Shown here piece after piece: positions 1-8,712 of a stretch of DNA of 64,000 nt. This stretch comes from Euzebyella saccharophila (GTDB taxonomy: Bacteria > Bacteroidota > Bacteroidia > Flavobacteriales > Flavobacteriaceae): positions 558,001-622,000 of the forward strand of contig NZ_JACYFJ010000002.1 of assembly GCF_014855495.1 (NCBI RefSeq), given 5' to 3'. The translations under genes and the position numbers were made by a program. The notes beneath the pieces were generated by a model. The model was not told where the DNA came from. It searched no databases and saw nothing but the letters and a program-made list of their open reading frames with translations. Within the stretch, counting starts at the first letter, position 1; every line of letters begins with the position of its first letter.

Positions 1-96
1 AGGTTCCGATTGTGCTTGCAAACTAAATGTTGTAACTACTAAAATTAGTTGGGTAAGGATGTTAGACCTTGTTTTAAGTAGGTAAAGGTTCTTCAT
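1..96 (-). CDS. Secreted protein, N-terminal fragment (cut by window edge)
   Basis: An open frame starts at an ATG at 96 and runs leftwards off the window, giving 32 residues. It begins MKNLYLLKTR, followed by a hydrophobic stretch (TQLILVVTTFSLQAQ) that is a typical Sec signal peptide with cleavage after the A-x-A-like QAQ. Only the export signal is visible, so the function of the mature protein is unknown. It is divergent from the acyl-CoA synthetase at 340, with about 240 bp of AT-rich DNA between them in which I see no convincing gene. Confidence 0.7.
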   Translation of the reverse strand, partial: MKNLYLLKTRSNILTQLILVVTTFSLQAQSEP

Positions 97-339
97 AATT
101 ATCATTATATAAAGTACGAAATTACTACTATTATATATGTATTTTCCTACTTTGTTGTGAAATGAATATTTTTGTAGGTGAATGCCAACTATCTATGGAT
201 AAGTGGTTTTCAACGAGTAATGGAATTTTAGCACCACCTGAAATATGGATTATTCATTATAATTGCATCTCTATTGAAAATATCATTTTAAAATACCGTT
301 CGCTTTTCATAATTTGCAACAGCTTAACTCAAGCCTACT

Positions 340-2112
340 ATGAAAGAAATCACTCGACTATTTGACTTTCCTTACTATCAGTTGGAGAAGTTCAACTTGG
401 AAAAATCATTGGTAACCAAAGTTAACGGTGTATGGAAGTCTACATCTACCAAAGATTATATTGATCAGGCCAACGCCATGAGTAGGGCATTATTAAAAAT
501 GGGTATAGGCCCCAATGACAAAATTGCGGTCATTAGCATGACCAACAGAACAGAGTGGAACATTATGGATATAGGAATTTTGCAACTTGGGGCGCAAAAC
601 GTACCTATCTATCCCACTATTTCAGAAGAGGACTACGCTTATGTCCTTAACCATTCTGAAGCAAAGTATTGTTTTATATCATGCGATGAAGTACATCAAA
701 AGGTTAGTGCCATTCGAGATCAAGTGCCGCACTTGAAAGAAGTATTCTCTTTTGATGAATTGTCCAATTGTAAAAACTGGAAAGAGGTTTTAGAAATGGG
801 AGCGGATAAATCCAATCAAGATGAAGTTGAAAAATTGAAGGATGCCGTTAAGCCTACAGATTTAGCTACCCTAATTTATACCTCGGGAACTACCGGAAGA
901 CCTAAAGGTGTAATGCTTTCGCATCAGAACCTTGTTAGCAACGCCATAGAAAGCTCTAAACGGTTTCCCATTGAAGATGGCAAAACTAAATCATTGAGCT
1001 TTTTGCCCTTGTGCCATGTGTATGAGCGCATGCTTATTTATCTATATCAATATCGTGCGGTTACTATTTATTACGCCGAATCACTTGATAAAATTAGTGA
1101 AAACCTAAAGGAAACCGGTCCGCATGTAATGACAGCGGTACCCCGTCTACTTGAAAAAGTATACGACAAGATATTGGCGAAGGGCACCGAGCTAACCGGT
1201 ATCAAAAAGAAACTCTTCTTCTGGGCCATTGAAATAGGATTACAGTATCAACCTTATGGAGAAAATGGCTGGTGGTACGAACAAAAACTTGCCATTGCCA
1301 GAAAGTTAATATTTAAAAAATGGAAGGAAGGACTTGGTGGCAACCTCCATTTGATTGCATCTGGTAGTGCCGCCTTACAACCCAGACTGGCCAGAATTTT
1401 CAATGCAGCCGAATTTGGATTGATGGAAGGATACGGATTAACCGAAACCTCTCCCGTTATTGCGGTAAATGACATGCGTGACGGTGGATTTAAGATTGGC
1501 ACCGTTGGCAAACCTATAGGCCAAACCGAAGTTAAGATTGCCGAAGATGGCGAAATCTGCATAAAGGGTCCACAGGTCATGATGGGTTATTACAAAGACC
1601 CGGAAAAAACAGCTGAAGTTCTAATTGATGGCTATTTTCACACAGGCGACATTGGAGAAGTGGACAGCCAAGGTTTTTTGAAGATTACCGACCGTAAGAA
1701 AGAAATGTTCAAAACTTCAGGTGGAAAATATGTGGCACCCCAACTATTGGAAAACCGCTTCAAGCAATCTCGTTTCATAGAACAGATCATGGTAGTTGGT
1801 GAGGGCGAAAAAATGCCTGCAGCCCTAATTCAACCAGATTTTGAATATTTAAACGAGTGGGCAAAGAACAATAATATTACCATTCCTGAAAATTCGGATA
1901 TTATTTTAAATGAAAAGGTTCTGGAGCAATTCCAAAAAGAAGTGGATGATGCCAACGAAAAGTTTGCCAAATGGGAAAAAGTAAAACAATTTAGGCTAAC
2001 ACCAGATGTATGGAGCATTAGCGAAGGTCATCTCACCCCCACCATGAAACTCCGTCGAAAAATAATAAAAGAGAAGTATCACACTCTTTACAATGATATT
2101 TACGGTCACTAG
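340..2112 (+). CDS. Long-chain acyl-CoA synthetase (AMP-forming)
   Basis: This 590-residue enzyme activates fatty acids to acyl-CoA through an acyl-AMP intermediate, feeding the beta-oxidation operon just downstream. The AMP-binding P-loop (YTSGTTGRPKG) lies at about residues 180-190. The GYGLTETSP segment is near 363, the YFHTGD motif near 430, and the TDRKKE.....GKYVAP hinge near 449. Length and motifs fit the eukaryote-like long-chain synthetase group (COG1022) better than the shorter FadD group. There is no signal peptide, so it acts in the cytosol or at the membrane face. The ATG at 340 gives the expected N-terminus. It ends 132 bp before marR and probably has its own promoter; I saw no -7 consensus box close to the start. 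Confidence 0.92.
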   Translation: MKEITRLFDFPYYQLEKFNLEKSLVTKVNGVWKSTSTKDYIDQANAMSRALLKMGIGPNDKIAVISMTNRTEWNIMDIGILQLGAQNVPIYPTISEEDYAYVLNHSEAKYCFISCDEVHQKVSAIRDQVPHLKEVFSFDELSNCKNWKEVLEMGADKSNQDEVEKLKDAVKPTDLATLIYTSGTTGRPKGVMLSHQNLVSNAIESSKRFPIEDGKTKSLSFLPLCHVYERMLIYLYQYRAVTIYYAESLDKISENLKETGPHVMTAVPRLLEKVYDKILAKGTELTGIKKKLFFWAIEIGLQYQPYGENGWWYEQKLAIARKLIFKKWKEGLGGNLHLIASGSAALQPRLARIFNAAEFGLMEGYGLTETSPVIAVNDMRDGGFKIGTVGKPIGQTEVKIAEDGEICIKGPQVMMGYYKDPEKTAEVLIDGYFHTGDIGEVDSQGFLKITDRKKEMFKTSGGKYVAPQLLENRFKQSRFIEQIMVVGEGEKMPAALIQPDFEYLNEWAKNNNITIPENSDIILNEKVLEQFQKEVDDANEKFAKWEKVKQFRLTPDVWSISEGHLTPTMKLRRKIIKEKYHTLYNDIYGH

Positions 2113-2186
2113 ACACTTCTAGAAGTAAGCTACTTACCTCTTAATAAAAAAGTATTTTTTTGATTCAAGGGAAGCTATTTTTTTAC

Positions 2187-2214
2187 AAATTTATTATGCA
2201 TGCATAATAAATTT
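2187..2214. promoter_or_regulatory. 28-bp perfect palindrome, probable MarR operator
   Basis: The half-site AAATTTATTATGCA is followed directly by its exact reverse complement, making a 28-bp perfect palindrome centred between 2200 and 2201. It ends 4 bp before a consensus -7 box and covers the -33 region of the marR promoter. MarR proteins bind such palindromes as dimers and commonly repress their own operon. That this MarR binds here is an inference from position. Confidence 0.75.
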
Positions 2215-2217
2215 TTC

Positions 2218-2225
2218 TATATTTG
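2218..2225 (+). promoter_or_regulatory. -7 promoter box of the marR-fad operon
   Basis: TATATTTG matches the Bacteroidota -7 consensus TAnnTTTG exactly and lies 20 bp before the marR ATG, so the leader is short. No clear TTG is found 19-21 bp upstream; that region is inside the operator palindrome. Confidence 0.65.
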
Positions 2226-2244
2226 AACAACCTAAGTCCAACCA

Positions 2245-2712
2245 ATGAAAGAAATTACAATTGATTATGCACTTCGTGCAACCTGGCAAGCAGTGGCCAG
2301 AATGTACAATGAGGAGGCAAAGAAATTTGGTTCTACCATGGCAGTTGGTTTTACGCTTTTGAGTATTGACCCAAAAACTGGAACTCCCTCCACCTCCTTA
2401 GGACCTAAAATGGGAATGGAAGCCACCAGTCTGTCACGCATACTCAAGAGAATGGAAGAACAGGGCTTAATAGAACGCAAACCCAACCCTAAAGACGGTC
2501 GTGGTGTGTTAATTCATCTTACGGATTTTGGGTTGGAGAAAAGAAACGACTCAAAAAATGTTGTGCTTCGATTTAATGAATCCGTACGCTCAAAAGTTTC
2601 CCAAGAAAAGCTGAACGGTTTTTTTGAAGTGATGAATTCCATCAATGAAATGATTGTGGAAAAAAATATGCAGGACAACGACAAAACTATTAATGGTCAT
2701 CAACCTAAATGA
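2245..2712 (+). CDS. MarR family transcriptional regulator
   Basis: A 155-residue protein with the MarR winged helix-turn-helix: recognition helix around MEATSLSRILKRMEEQGL (residues 58-75), then a wing with the basic/acidic turn RKPNPKDGRG. The fold and length are typical. It is the first gene of a co-directional run, 27 bp before the fadN-like gene, and a palindromic site overlaps its promoter. Both points suggest an autoregulated repressor of fatty-acid degradation that senses a fatty acid or acyl-CoA. The ligand is inferred only from the neighbours. Confidence 0.9.
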   Translation: MKEITIDYALRATWQAVARMYNEEAKKFGSTMAVGFTLLSIDPKTGTPSTSLGPKMGMEATSLSRILKRMEEQGLIERKPNPKDGRGVLIHLTDFGLEKRNDSKNVVLRFNESVRSKVSQEKLNGFFEVMNSINEMIVEKNMQDNDKTINGHQPK

Positions 2713-2739
2713 CCTCTTAACCTATAAACATTTTTAAAA

Positions 2740-5145
2740 GTGAACAAACACATTAATAAAGTAGCGGTTATCGGATCCGGTATTATGGGAAGCGGAATTG
2801 CTTGTCATTTTGCCAATATTGGGGTTGAAGTCTTACTTCTCGATATCGTACCTCGCGAACTTACCGAGGCCGAAAAGGCTAAAGGACTCACTTTAGACGA
2901 TAAGGTAGTCCGTAACAGATTGGTCAATGATTCACTAAATGCGGCTTTAAAATCTAAGCCCTCCCCTATCTACCATCAGAAATTTGCCTCTAGGATTACT
3001 ACAGGAAATTTGGAAGATGACATTGCTAAAGTCTCCAAAGTAGATTGGATCATTGAAGTGGTAGTAGAAAGGTTGGACATAAAAAAACAGGTTTTTGAAA
3101 ACCTGGAAAAGCACAGAACTCCGGGAACATTGATTACTTCAAATACTTCCGGAATTCCCATTAAATTTATGTCCGAAGGACGAAGTGAAGATTTTCAAAA
3201 ACACTTCTGTGGTACGCACTTTTTCAATCCTGCCCGGTATCTCAAGCTTTTTGAAATAATTCCGGGACCAAATACTTCACCCGAAGTGCTCGATTTTCTG
3301 AACGGTTACGGGGAAAAATTTCTTGGAAAGACTTCAGTGGTCGCCAAAGATACCCCAGCATTTATAGGGAACCGAATAGGTATTTTCAGCATCCAAAGTC
3401 TTTTCCACATGGTGAAGGAAATGGGAATGACCGTAGAGGAGGTAGATAAGCTTACAGGTCCCGTCATTGGCAGACCTAAATCGGCTACCTTCAGAACGGT
3501 TGATGTCGTAGGTTTGGATACCTTGGTTCACGTAGCCAATGGCATCTATGATAACTGCCCGAACGACGAACGTCATGATTTGTTCAAACTTCCAGATTTC
3601 ATCAAAACAATGATGGAAAACAAATGGTTGGGAAGTAAAACCGGGCAAGGTTTCTATAAAAAAGTGAAAGACGATAAAGGTAAAAGTGAAATCTTGACCT
3701 TGGATTTAGATACTATGGACTATAGGTCTAAAAAAAGTGCCAAGTTTGCAACCTTAGAACTGACCAAAACGGTAGATAAGGTAATTGATCGTTTTGCCAT
3801 TTTAACCGGCGGAAAAGACAAAGCGGGTGAGTTTTATCGTAAGAGCTTTGGTCAATTGTTCGCCTACGTATCTCACCGTATTCCTGAAATCTCGGATGAC
3901 CTATACAAAATTGACGATGCGATGAAAGCCGGCTTTGGCTGGGAACACGGTCCCTTTCAAATTTGGGATGCCGTTGGACTCGAAAAAGGGCTCGAATTTA
4001 TAAAAGCAGAGAATTTAGACGCCGCCAACTGGGTTTCAGAAATGCAATCGGCAGGAATTACCTCGTTTTACTCCGTGAAAGATGGAGCCACTTATTTCTA
4101 TGATATTTCCAAAAAGTCCATGGAAAAGGTGCCAGGTCAAGACGCTTTCATTATTCTTGATAACATTCGTAAAAGCAAGGAAGTTTTTAAAAATAGTGGT
4201 GTAGTTGTAGAGGATTTGGGAGACGGCATTTTGAATGTGGAATTTCAGTCCAAGATGAATACCATTGGTGGGGATGTCCTTAGCGGACTGAACAAGGCAA
4301 TCGACCTTGCCGAAAAAGACTATCAGGGTCTTGTAGTGGGTAACCAAGCAGCCAATTTTTCTGTAGGAGCCAATATCGGAATGATATTTATGATGGCCGT
4401 TGAACAGGAGTACGATGAATTGAACATGGCCATTAAGATGTTTCAGGACACGATGATGCGCATGAGATATTCATCCATACCAACGGTATCGGCACCCCAC
4501 GGAATGACTTTAGGGGGCGGATGCGAACTTTCGCTACACGCCGATAAAGTGGTTGCTGCCGCCGAAACTTATATTGGTTTGGTTGAATTTGGCGTAGGGG
4601 TAATTCCTGGTGGTGGAGGCTCCAAAGAGTTTGCATTACGAGCTCAAGATACTTTCAAGAAAAATGATGTGGAGTTGAATGTGCTACAAGAGTACTTTTT
4701 GACCATTGGTATGGCCAAAGTTTCTACCTCTGCCTATGAAGCCTATGATTTAGGTATTCTTCAACATGGAAAGGATATTGTAGTCGTAAACAAAGACAGG
4801 CAAATTGCTACTGCCAAAGCGCACGCAAAGCTTATGGCGGAGTCAGGATATACCAAACCTGTTAAACGAAAGGATATTAAGGTTTTAGGAAAGCAGGCCT
4901 TGGGTATGTTCTTGGTAGGAACAGATTCTATGGAAGCCAGCAGATATATTAGTGAGCACGATAAGAAAATTGCCAACAAATTGGCCTATGTAATGGCTGG
5001 TGGGGACTTGTCAGAGCCTAGTTATGTTAGCGAGCAATACCTTCTTGATTTGGAAAGGGAGGCCTTTTTGTCACTTTGCACTGAAAGAAAGACCTTGGAG
5101 CGTATACAGCACATGCTAAAAACCGGTAAACCTTTGAGGAATTGA
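2740..5145 (+). CDS. fadN: 3-hydroxyacyl-CoA dehydrogenase / enoyl-CoA hydratase fusion (FadN-like)
   Basis: An 801-residue multifunctional beta-oxidation enzyme that hydrates enoyl-CoA and oxidises 3-hydroxyacyl-CoA with NAD+. The Rossmann NAD site (VAVIGSGIMGSG) is at residues 8-19, followed by the dehydrogenase core with HFFNPARYLKLFEI. The enoyl-CoA hydratase domain is C-terminal, at about 500-640. Its two catalytic acids are present as E596 (GGGCE) and E616 (VEFG), 20 residues apart as in known hydratases. The domain order is that of Bacillus FadN, the reverse of E. coli FadB. Translation starts at GTG (2740), with no ATG nearby. With fadA and the acyl-CoA dehydrogenase it reproduces the fadN-fadA-fadE order. 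Confidence 0.93.
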   Translation: MNKHINKVAVIGSGIMGSGIACHFANIGVEVLLLDIVPRELTEAEKAKGLTLDDKVVRNRLVNDSLNAALKSKPSPIYHQKFASRITTGNLEDDIAKVSKVDWIIEVVVERLDIKKQVFENLEKHRTPGTLITSNTSGIPIKFMSEGRSEDFQKHFCGTHFFNPARYLKLFEIIPGPNTSPEVLDFLNGYGEKFLGKTSVVAKDTPAFIGNRIGIFSIQSLFHMVKEMGMTVEEVDKLTGPVIGRPKSATFRTVDVVGLDTLVHVANGIYDNCPNDERHDLFKLPDFIKTMMENKWLGSKTGQGFYKKVKDDKGKSEILTLDLDTMDYRSKKSAKFATLELTKTVDKVIDRFAILTGGKDKAGEFYRKSFGQLFAYVSHRIPEISDDLYKIDDAMKAGFGWEHGPFQIWDAVGLEKGLEFIKAENLDAANWVSEMQSAGITSFYSVKDGATYFYDISKKSMEKVPGQDAFIILDNIRKSKEVFKNSGVVVEDLGDGILNVEFQSKMNTIGGDVLSGLNKAIDLAEKDYQGLVVGNQAANFSVGANIGMIFMMAVEQEYDELNMAIKMFQDTMMRMRYSSIPTVSAPHGMTLGGGCELSLHADKVVAAAETYIGLVEFGVGVIPGGGGSKEFALRAQDTFKKNDVELNVLQEYFLTIGMAKVSTSAYEAYDLGILQHGKDIVVVNKDRQIATAKAHAKLMAESGYTKPVKRKDIKVLGKQALGMFLVGTDSMEASRYISEHDKKIANKLAYVMAGGDLSEPSYVSEQYLLDLEREAFLSLCTERKTLERIQHMLKTGKPLRN

Positions 5146-5167
5146 TAACAACAGTAGTGAGTTGTTA
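5146..5167 (+). other. Intercistronic hairpin after fadN
   Basis: TAACAAC (5146-5152) pairs perfectly with GTTGTTA (5161-5167) across an 8-nt loop, directly after the fadN stop codon. No T-run follows, so it is more likely an mRNA stability or processing element than a terminator. Confidence 0.35.
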
Positions 5168-5192
5168 GATGTGAATAATTTAGTTTAAAAAG

Positions 5193-5220
5193 GACTTAAG
5201 ACGTAGGACGTAAGACTATG
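5193..5220 (+). repeat. Left inverted-repeat arm of the four-helix-bundle element
   Basis: The arm contains two related sub-repeats, GGACTTAAGACGTA and GGACGTAAGACTATG, in tandem. It ends with the start codon of the enclosed gene, so the initiation codon would be base-paired if the long stem formed in RNA. Confidence 0.7.
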
Positions 5221-5580
5221 GCAGCTAATCATAATTTTAGAAAACTTAAAATCTGGAGCGAAGGAATGGATGTTGTCAAGGAAACATACAAATTGACAAA
5301 TCAATTTCCTAAATCAGAAATGTTTGCATTAGCCAGTCAAATACAGAGATGTTCCGTTTCAATTCCTTCTAACATCGCTGAGGGGACAAGTAGAAAATCT
5401 ACAAAACACTTTTTACAATATTTGGAAACAGCTTTGGGCTCAGCATTTGAATGGAAAACTCAATTGATAATTGCAAATGAGGTTAATTACGTACCCGATG
5501 ATAACTTTATAATTCTTGAACAAAAAATTCAATCATTACAAGGAATGATTTCACGTTTTATGGAAAGCTTGAATAACTAG
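5218..5580 (+). CDS. Four-helix-bundle protein (S23 / 23S rRNA IVS family)
   Basis: A 120-residue, mostly helical protein of the four-helix-bundle family first seen in 23S rRNA intervening sequences and related to the Avd protein of diversity-generating retroelements. Recognisable family features are the N-terminal FRKLKIWSEGMD segment, the TNQFPKSEMFALASQIQRCSVSIPSNIAEG core (residues 27-56), and a helix with FLQYLETALGSAFE. The family function is not established; relatives form pentamers and bind nucleic acid. The gene lies between fadN and fadA but has no metabolic link to them and is bounded by inverted repeats, so it is probably a passenger. The start is fixed by the ATG at 5218 inside the left arm. 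Confidence 0.88.
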   Translation: MAANHNFRKLKIWSEGMDVVKETYKLTNQFPKSEMFALASQIQRCSVSIPSNIAEGTSRKSTKHFLQYLETALGSAFEWKTQLIIANEVNYVPDDNFIILEQKIQSLQGMISRFMESLNN

Positions 5581-5581
5581 T

Positions 5582-5611
5582 CATAAGTCTTACGTCAAAT
5601 CGTCCTAAGTC
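5582..5611 (+). repeat. Right inverted-repeat arm of the four-helix-bundle element
   Basis: It begins two bases after the stop codon of the enclosed gene and contains AGTCTTACGTC, an exact reverse complement of 11 bases of the left arm, then CGTC and TAAGTC, matching further left-arm blocks. It ends 13 bp before the fadA start. Confidence 0.7.
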
Positions 5612-5624
5612 AAAATAAAAGATA

Positions 5625-6815
5625 ATGAAAACAGCATATATAGTTAAAGGATATAGAACAGCGGTCGGTAAATCTGGAAGAGGCGGATTCCGTTTTAAAA
5701 GAGCCGATGAACTAGCGGCAGAGACAATTGAATATCTTATGGGCAAATTGCCCGATTTCGATAAAAAGAGAATCGATGATGTCATCGTAGGTAACGCCAT
5801 GCCAGAAGGTTCTCAAGGGCTCAATATGGGTCGGTTAATTTCCCTAATGGGATTGGATATTGTGGATGTCCCAGGAGTGACGGTTAACCGTTTTTGTTCC
5901 TCGGGACTGGAAACCATCGGTATCGCTACCGCTAAAATTCAATCTGGAATGGCCGATTGTATCATTGCCGGAGGGGTGGAAAGTATGAGCTCGGTTCCTA
6001 TGACCGGCTTTAAAACAGAACTGAATTATGATTTGGTGAAATCTGGGCATGAAGATTATTATTGGGGAATGGGAAATACCGCTGAAGCGGTAGCACAGGA
6101 GTTTAAAGTTTCTCGGGAAGACCAAGATAAATTTGCTTTTAATTCCCATATGAAAGCCTTAAAAGCTCAGGCCGAAGACCGTTTTCAGGATCAAATTGTT
6201 CCTATAGAAGTGGAACAGACATATATTGACAACAACGGTAAAAAAGCCACTAAAAAATATACGGTTACTAAGGATGAGGGGCCTAGAAAAGGAACTTCTC
6301 TAGAAGCTTTGGCCAAACTAAGACCGGTATTCGCAGCCAATGGTAGTGTTACGGCCGGAAACTCTTCCCAAACCAGTGACGGTGCCGCCTTTGTGATGGT
6401 GATGAGTGAGGAAATGGTAAAAGAATTGAACCTAGAGCCTGAAGCCCGTTTGGTAAGTTACGCCGCTGCCGGTGTGGAACCCAGAATTATGGGAATTGGT
6501 CCTGTAAAGGCAGTTCCAAAGGCATTAAAACAAGCAGGCCTTAAGCAGGAAGATATCGAATTGATAGAACTAAACGAAGCATTTGCTTCTCAGTCCATTG
6601 CCGTTATTAGGGAATTAGGCCTTAATAATGACATCGTTAATGTAAATGGTGGTGCGATTGCATTGGGTCACCCTTTAGGGTGCACCGGAGGAAAGCTTTC
6701 CGTTCAATTATTCGATGAAATGCGAAAAAGGAACATGCAAGGCAAACACGGTTTGGTTACCATGTGCGTTGGAACTGGACAAGGAGCCGCTGGTATTTTT
6801 GAGTTTCTTTCTTAA
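5625..6815 (+). CDS. fadA: Acetyl-CoA C-acyltransferase (3-ketoacyl-CoA thiolase)
   Basis: A 396-residue thiolase that cleaves 3-ketoacyl-CoA with CoA to acetyl-CoA and a shortened acyl-CoA. All catalytic residues are visible: nucleophile C91 (NRFCSSGLE), H349 (GHPLGCTGG) and the second cysteine C381 (CVGTGQG). The conserved NEAFA segment is present. Length is normal for the family. It is separated from fadN by the four-helix-bundle element and followed after 60 bp by the acyl-CoA dehydrogenase, all in the same direction, so it is probably co-transcribed from the marR promoter. Confidence 0.95.
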   Translation: MKTAYIVKGYRTAVGKSGRGGFRFKRADELAAETIEYLMGKLPDFDKKRIDDVIVGNAMPEGSQGLNMGRLISLMGLDIVDVPGVTVNRFCSSGLETIGIATAKIQSGMADCIIAGGVESMSSVPMTGFKTELNYDLVKSGHEDYYWGMGNTAEAVAQEFKVSREDQDKFAFNSHMKALKAQAEDRFQDQIVPIEVEQTYIDNNGKKATKKYTVTKDEGPRKGTSLEALAKLRPVFAANGSVTAGNSSQTSDGAAFVMVMSEEMVKELNLEPEARLVSYAAAGVEPRIMGIGPVKAVPKALKQAGLKQEDIELIELNEAFASQSIAVIRELGLNNDIVNVNGGAIALGHPLGCTGGKLSVQLFDEMRKRNMQGKHGLVTMCVGTGQGAAGIFEFLS

Positions 6816-6875
6816 GGATTTAGGAGAGATATTACAATTAATCTTAAGATTTAAAGAACTACTAAAACTAATAAG

Positions 6876-8690
6876 ATGAGTACGGAAACAATACAACAAG
6901 ACAATTTATTACGAGGTGGACAATTCTTGGTCAAGGAAACCAAGTGTGAGGATATTTTTACTTTGGAAGACCTCAACGAAGAGCAACGCATGATGCGCGA
7001 TAGTACCAAAGAGTTTGTAGACCGAAAACTTTGGGCGCATTGGGAACGCTTTGAGAAGAAAGACTACGCTTATACCGAAGAGTGTATGCGGGAAGCCGGA
7101 GAATTGGGGCTTCTAAGTGTGGCCGTTCCTGAAAAATATGAGGGAATGGGCATGGGATTTGTTTCCACCATGTTGGTTTGTGATTATATCTCTGGAGCTA
7201 CGGGTTCCTTCAGTACCGCATTTGGCGCACACACAGGAATTGGAACCATGCCAATTACCCTTTATGGTTCTGAAGAACAAAAAATGAAGTACGTGCCTAA
7301 ATTGGCTTCTGGAGAGTGGTTCGGGGCTTATTGCTTAACGGAGCCGGGAGCGGGATCGGATGCCAATTCTGGTAAAACCAAAGCCGTGTTGTCTGAAGAT
7401 GGCAAGCATTACTCCATCACCGGACAAAAGATGTGGATTTCCAATGCGGGATTCTGTAACCTATTTATTGTTTTTGCTAGAATTGAAGACGATAAAAATA
7501 TCACCGGTTTCATTGTTGAAAATGACCCTAGTAACGGCATTAGCCTTGGCGACGAGGAAAAAAAATTAGGTATTCACTCCTCTTCTACCCGACAGGTATT
7601 TTTCAACGAAACCAAGGTACCTGTAGAAAACATGCTTTCGGAGCGTGGCAATGGTTTTAAAATAGCCATGAACGCATTGAATGTAGGTAGAATTAAACTA
7701 GCTGCCGCTTGTTTGGAAGCCCAAAGACGGGTTGTAACCGAGGGTGTGAAATATGCGAACGAAAGAGTTCAGTTTAAAACTCCGATTATCAACTTTGGCG
7801 CCATTAAGGCAAAAATTGCCGATATGGCCGTTAATACCTACGCAGGTGAATCTGCTTGTTACAGGGCCGCTAAAAATATTGAAGACCGTATTGCCATTCG
7901 CCAAGCGGATGGAAACAGTCACCAAGAGGCGGAGTTAAAAGGTGTTGAGGAATATGCCATTGAATGCTCTATCTTGAAAGTTGCCGTTTCTGAAGATGTA
8001 CAACAGACTACTGATGAAGGGGTTCAAATCTTTGGAGGAATGGGCTTCAGTGCCGATGCGCCAATGGAAAAGGCATGGAGAGATGCCCGAATTGCTAGAA
8101 TTTACGAAGGAACCAATGAAATCAACAGAATGCTCTCCGTAGGCATGTTGGTTAAAAAAGCCATGAAAGGCCACGTTGACTTATTAGGGCCGGCTACCGC
8201 CGTTGCTGATGAGTTAATGGGAATTCCTTCATTTGACACGCCAGATTTTTCAGAATTGTTTTCCGAAGAAAAAGACCTTTTGGGCCGCCTAAAGAAAGTA
8301 TTTTTAATGGTTGCCGGAAGTGCCGTTCAGAAATTTGGTCCAGAATTAGAGCAACACCAACAATTGATGTTATCAGCAGCTGACATTTTGATTGAAATTT
8401 ATATGGCAGAAAGTACTTTGCTACGAACTGAAAAGAATGCGAAGCGCTTTGGTGAAGAAAATCAGGGGCCGCAAATTGCTATGGCACAGCTATACTTGTA
8501 CAATGCCACCGAAACTATCATAAGAAAAGGAAAAGAAGCTATCATTTCGTTTGCGGAAGGAGATGAGCAACGCATGATGTTGATGGGTCTAAAGAGATTT
8601 ACCAAGTACACCAACAATCCAAATGTAGTGGCACTGCGCAATCAAATTGCCGATAAAGTGGCAGCAGACAATGGATATACTTTTGACTAA
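6876..8690 (+). CDS. Acyl-CoA dehydrogenase (FadE-like, long form)
   Basis: A 604-residue FAD enzyme that makes the trans-2-enoyl-CoA in the first beta-oxidation step. Family signatures are the CLTEPGAGSDA segment near residue 160, the FGGMGFS segment near 390, and IYEGTNEINR with the probable catalytic base E411. About 170 residues follow the usual acyl-CoA dehydrogenase core. This extra C-terminal domain is typical of long- or very-long-chain enzymes such as Bacillus FadE. It is last in the marR-fadN-fadA operon and is followed by a strong terminator. Confidence 0.94.
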   Translation: MSTETIQQDNLLRGGQFLVKETKCEDIFTLEDLNEEQRMMRDSTKEFVDRKLWAHWERFEKKDYAYTEECMREAGELGLLSVAVPEKYEGMGMGFVSTMLVCDYISGATGSFSTAFGAHTGIGTMPITLYGSEEQKMKYVPKLASGEWFGAYCLTEPGAGSDANSGKTKAVLSEDGKHYSITGQKMWISNAGFCNLFIVFARIEDDKNITGFIVENDPSNGISLGDEEKKLGIHSSSTRQVFFNETKVPVENMLSERGNGFKIAMNALNVGRIKLAAACLEAQRRVVTEGVKYANERVQFKTPIINFGAIKAKIADMAVNTYAGESACYRAAKNIEDRIAIRQADGNSHQEAELKGVEEYAIECSILKVAVSEDVQQTTDEGVQIFGGMGFSADAPMEKAWRDARIARIYEGTNEINRMLSVGMLVKKAMKGHVDLLGPATAVADELMGIPSFDTPDFSELFSEEKDLLGRLKKVFLMVAGSAVQKFGPELEQHQQLMLSAADILIEIYMAESTLLRTEKNAKRFGEENQGPQIAMAQLYLYNATETIIRKGKEAIISFAEGDEQRMMLMGLKRFTKYTNNPNVVALRNQIADKVAADNGYTFD

Positions 8691-8712
8691 TTCAAATAAG
8701 TGTACATCACAC

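Larger units (their letters stand above)
5193..5611 (+). mobile_element. Inverted-repeat-bounded four-helix-bundle element (IVS-like)
   Basis: The unit is one ORF (5218-5580) closed by imperfect inverted repeats, with almost nothing else inside. Left arm 5193-5220 pairs with right arm 5582-5611 in four blocks: GACTTA/TAAGTC, GACG/CGTC, an 11-bp GACGTAAGACT/AGTCTTACGTC, and ATG/CAT after a one-base bulge. That is 24 base pairs around a 360-nt loop. A-runs (AAAA) touch both outer ends, compatible with insertion in A-rich DNA or a tiny duplication. It interrupts the fadN-fadA operon in the sense direction without an obvious terminator. The protein family is known from intervening sequences in 23S rRNA genes, which are also stem-enclosed. 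Mobility is inferred; no transposase is encoded. Confidence 0.5.

Noticed and set aside
162-365. 67-codon plus-strand ORF upstream of the acyl-CoA synthetase
   Set aside because: It overlaps the true start at 340 in another frame, has no recognisable features, and looks like chance in AT-rich DNA.
2113-2160. Possible terminator after the acyl-CoA synthetase
   Set aside because: Only a weak 5-bp stem (GTAAG/CTTAC) can be drawn, with no adjoining T-run; not strong enough to list.
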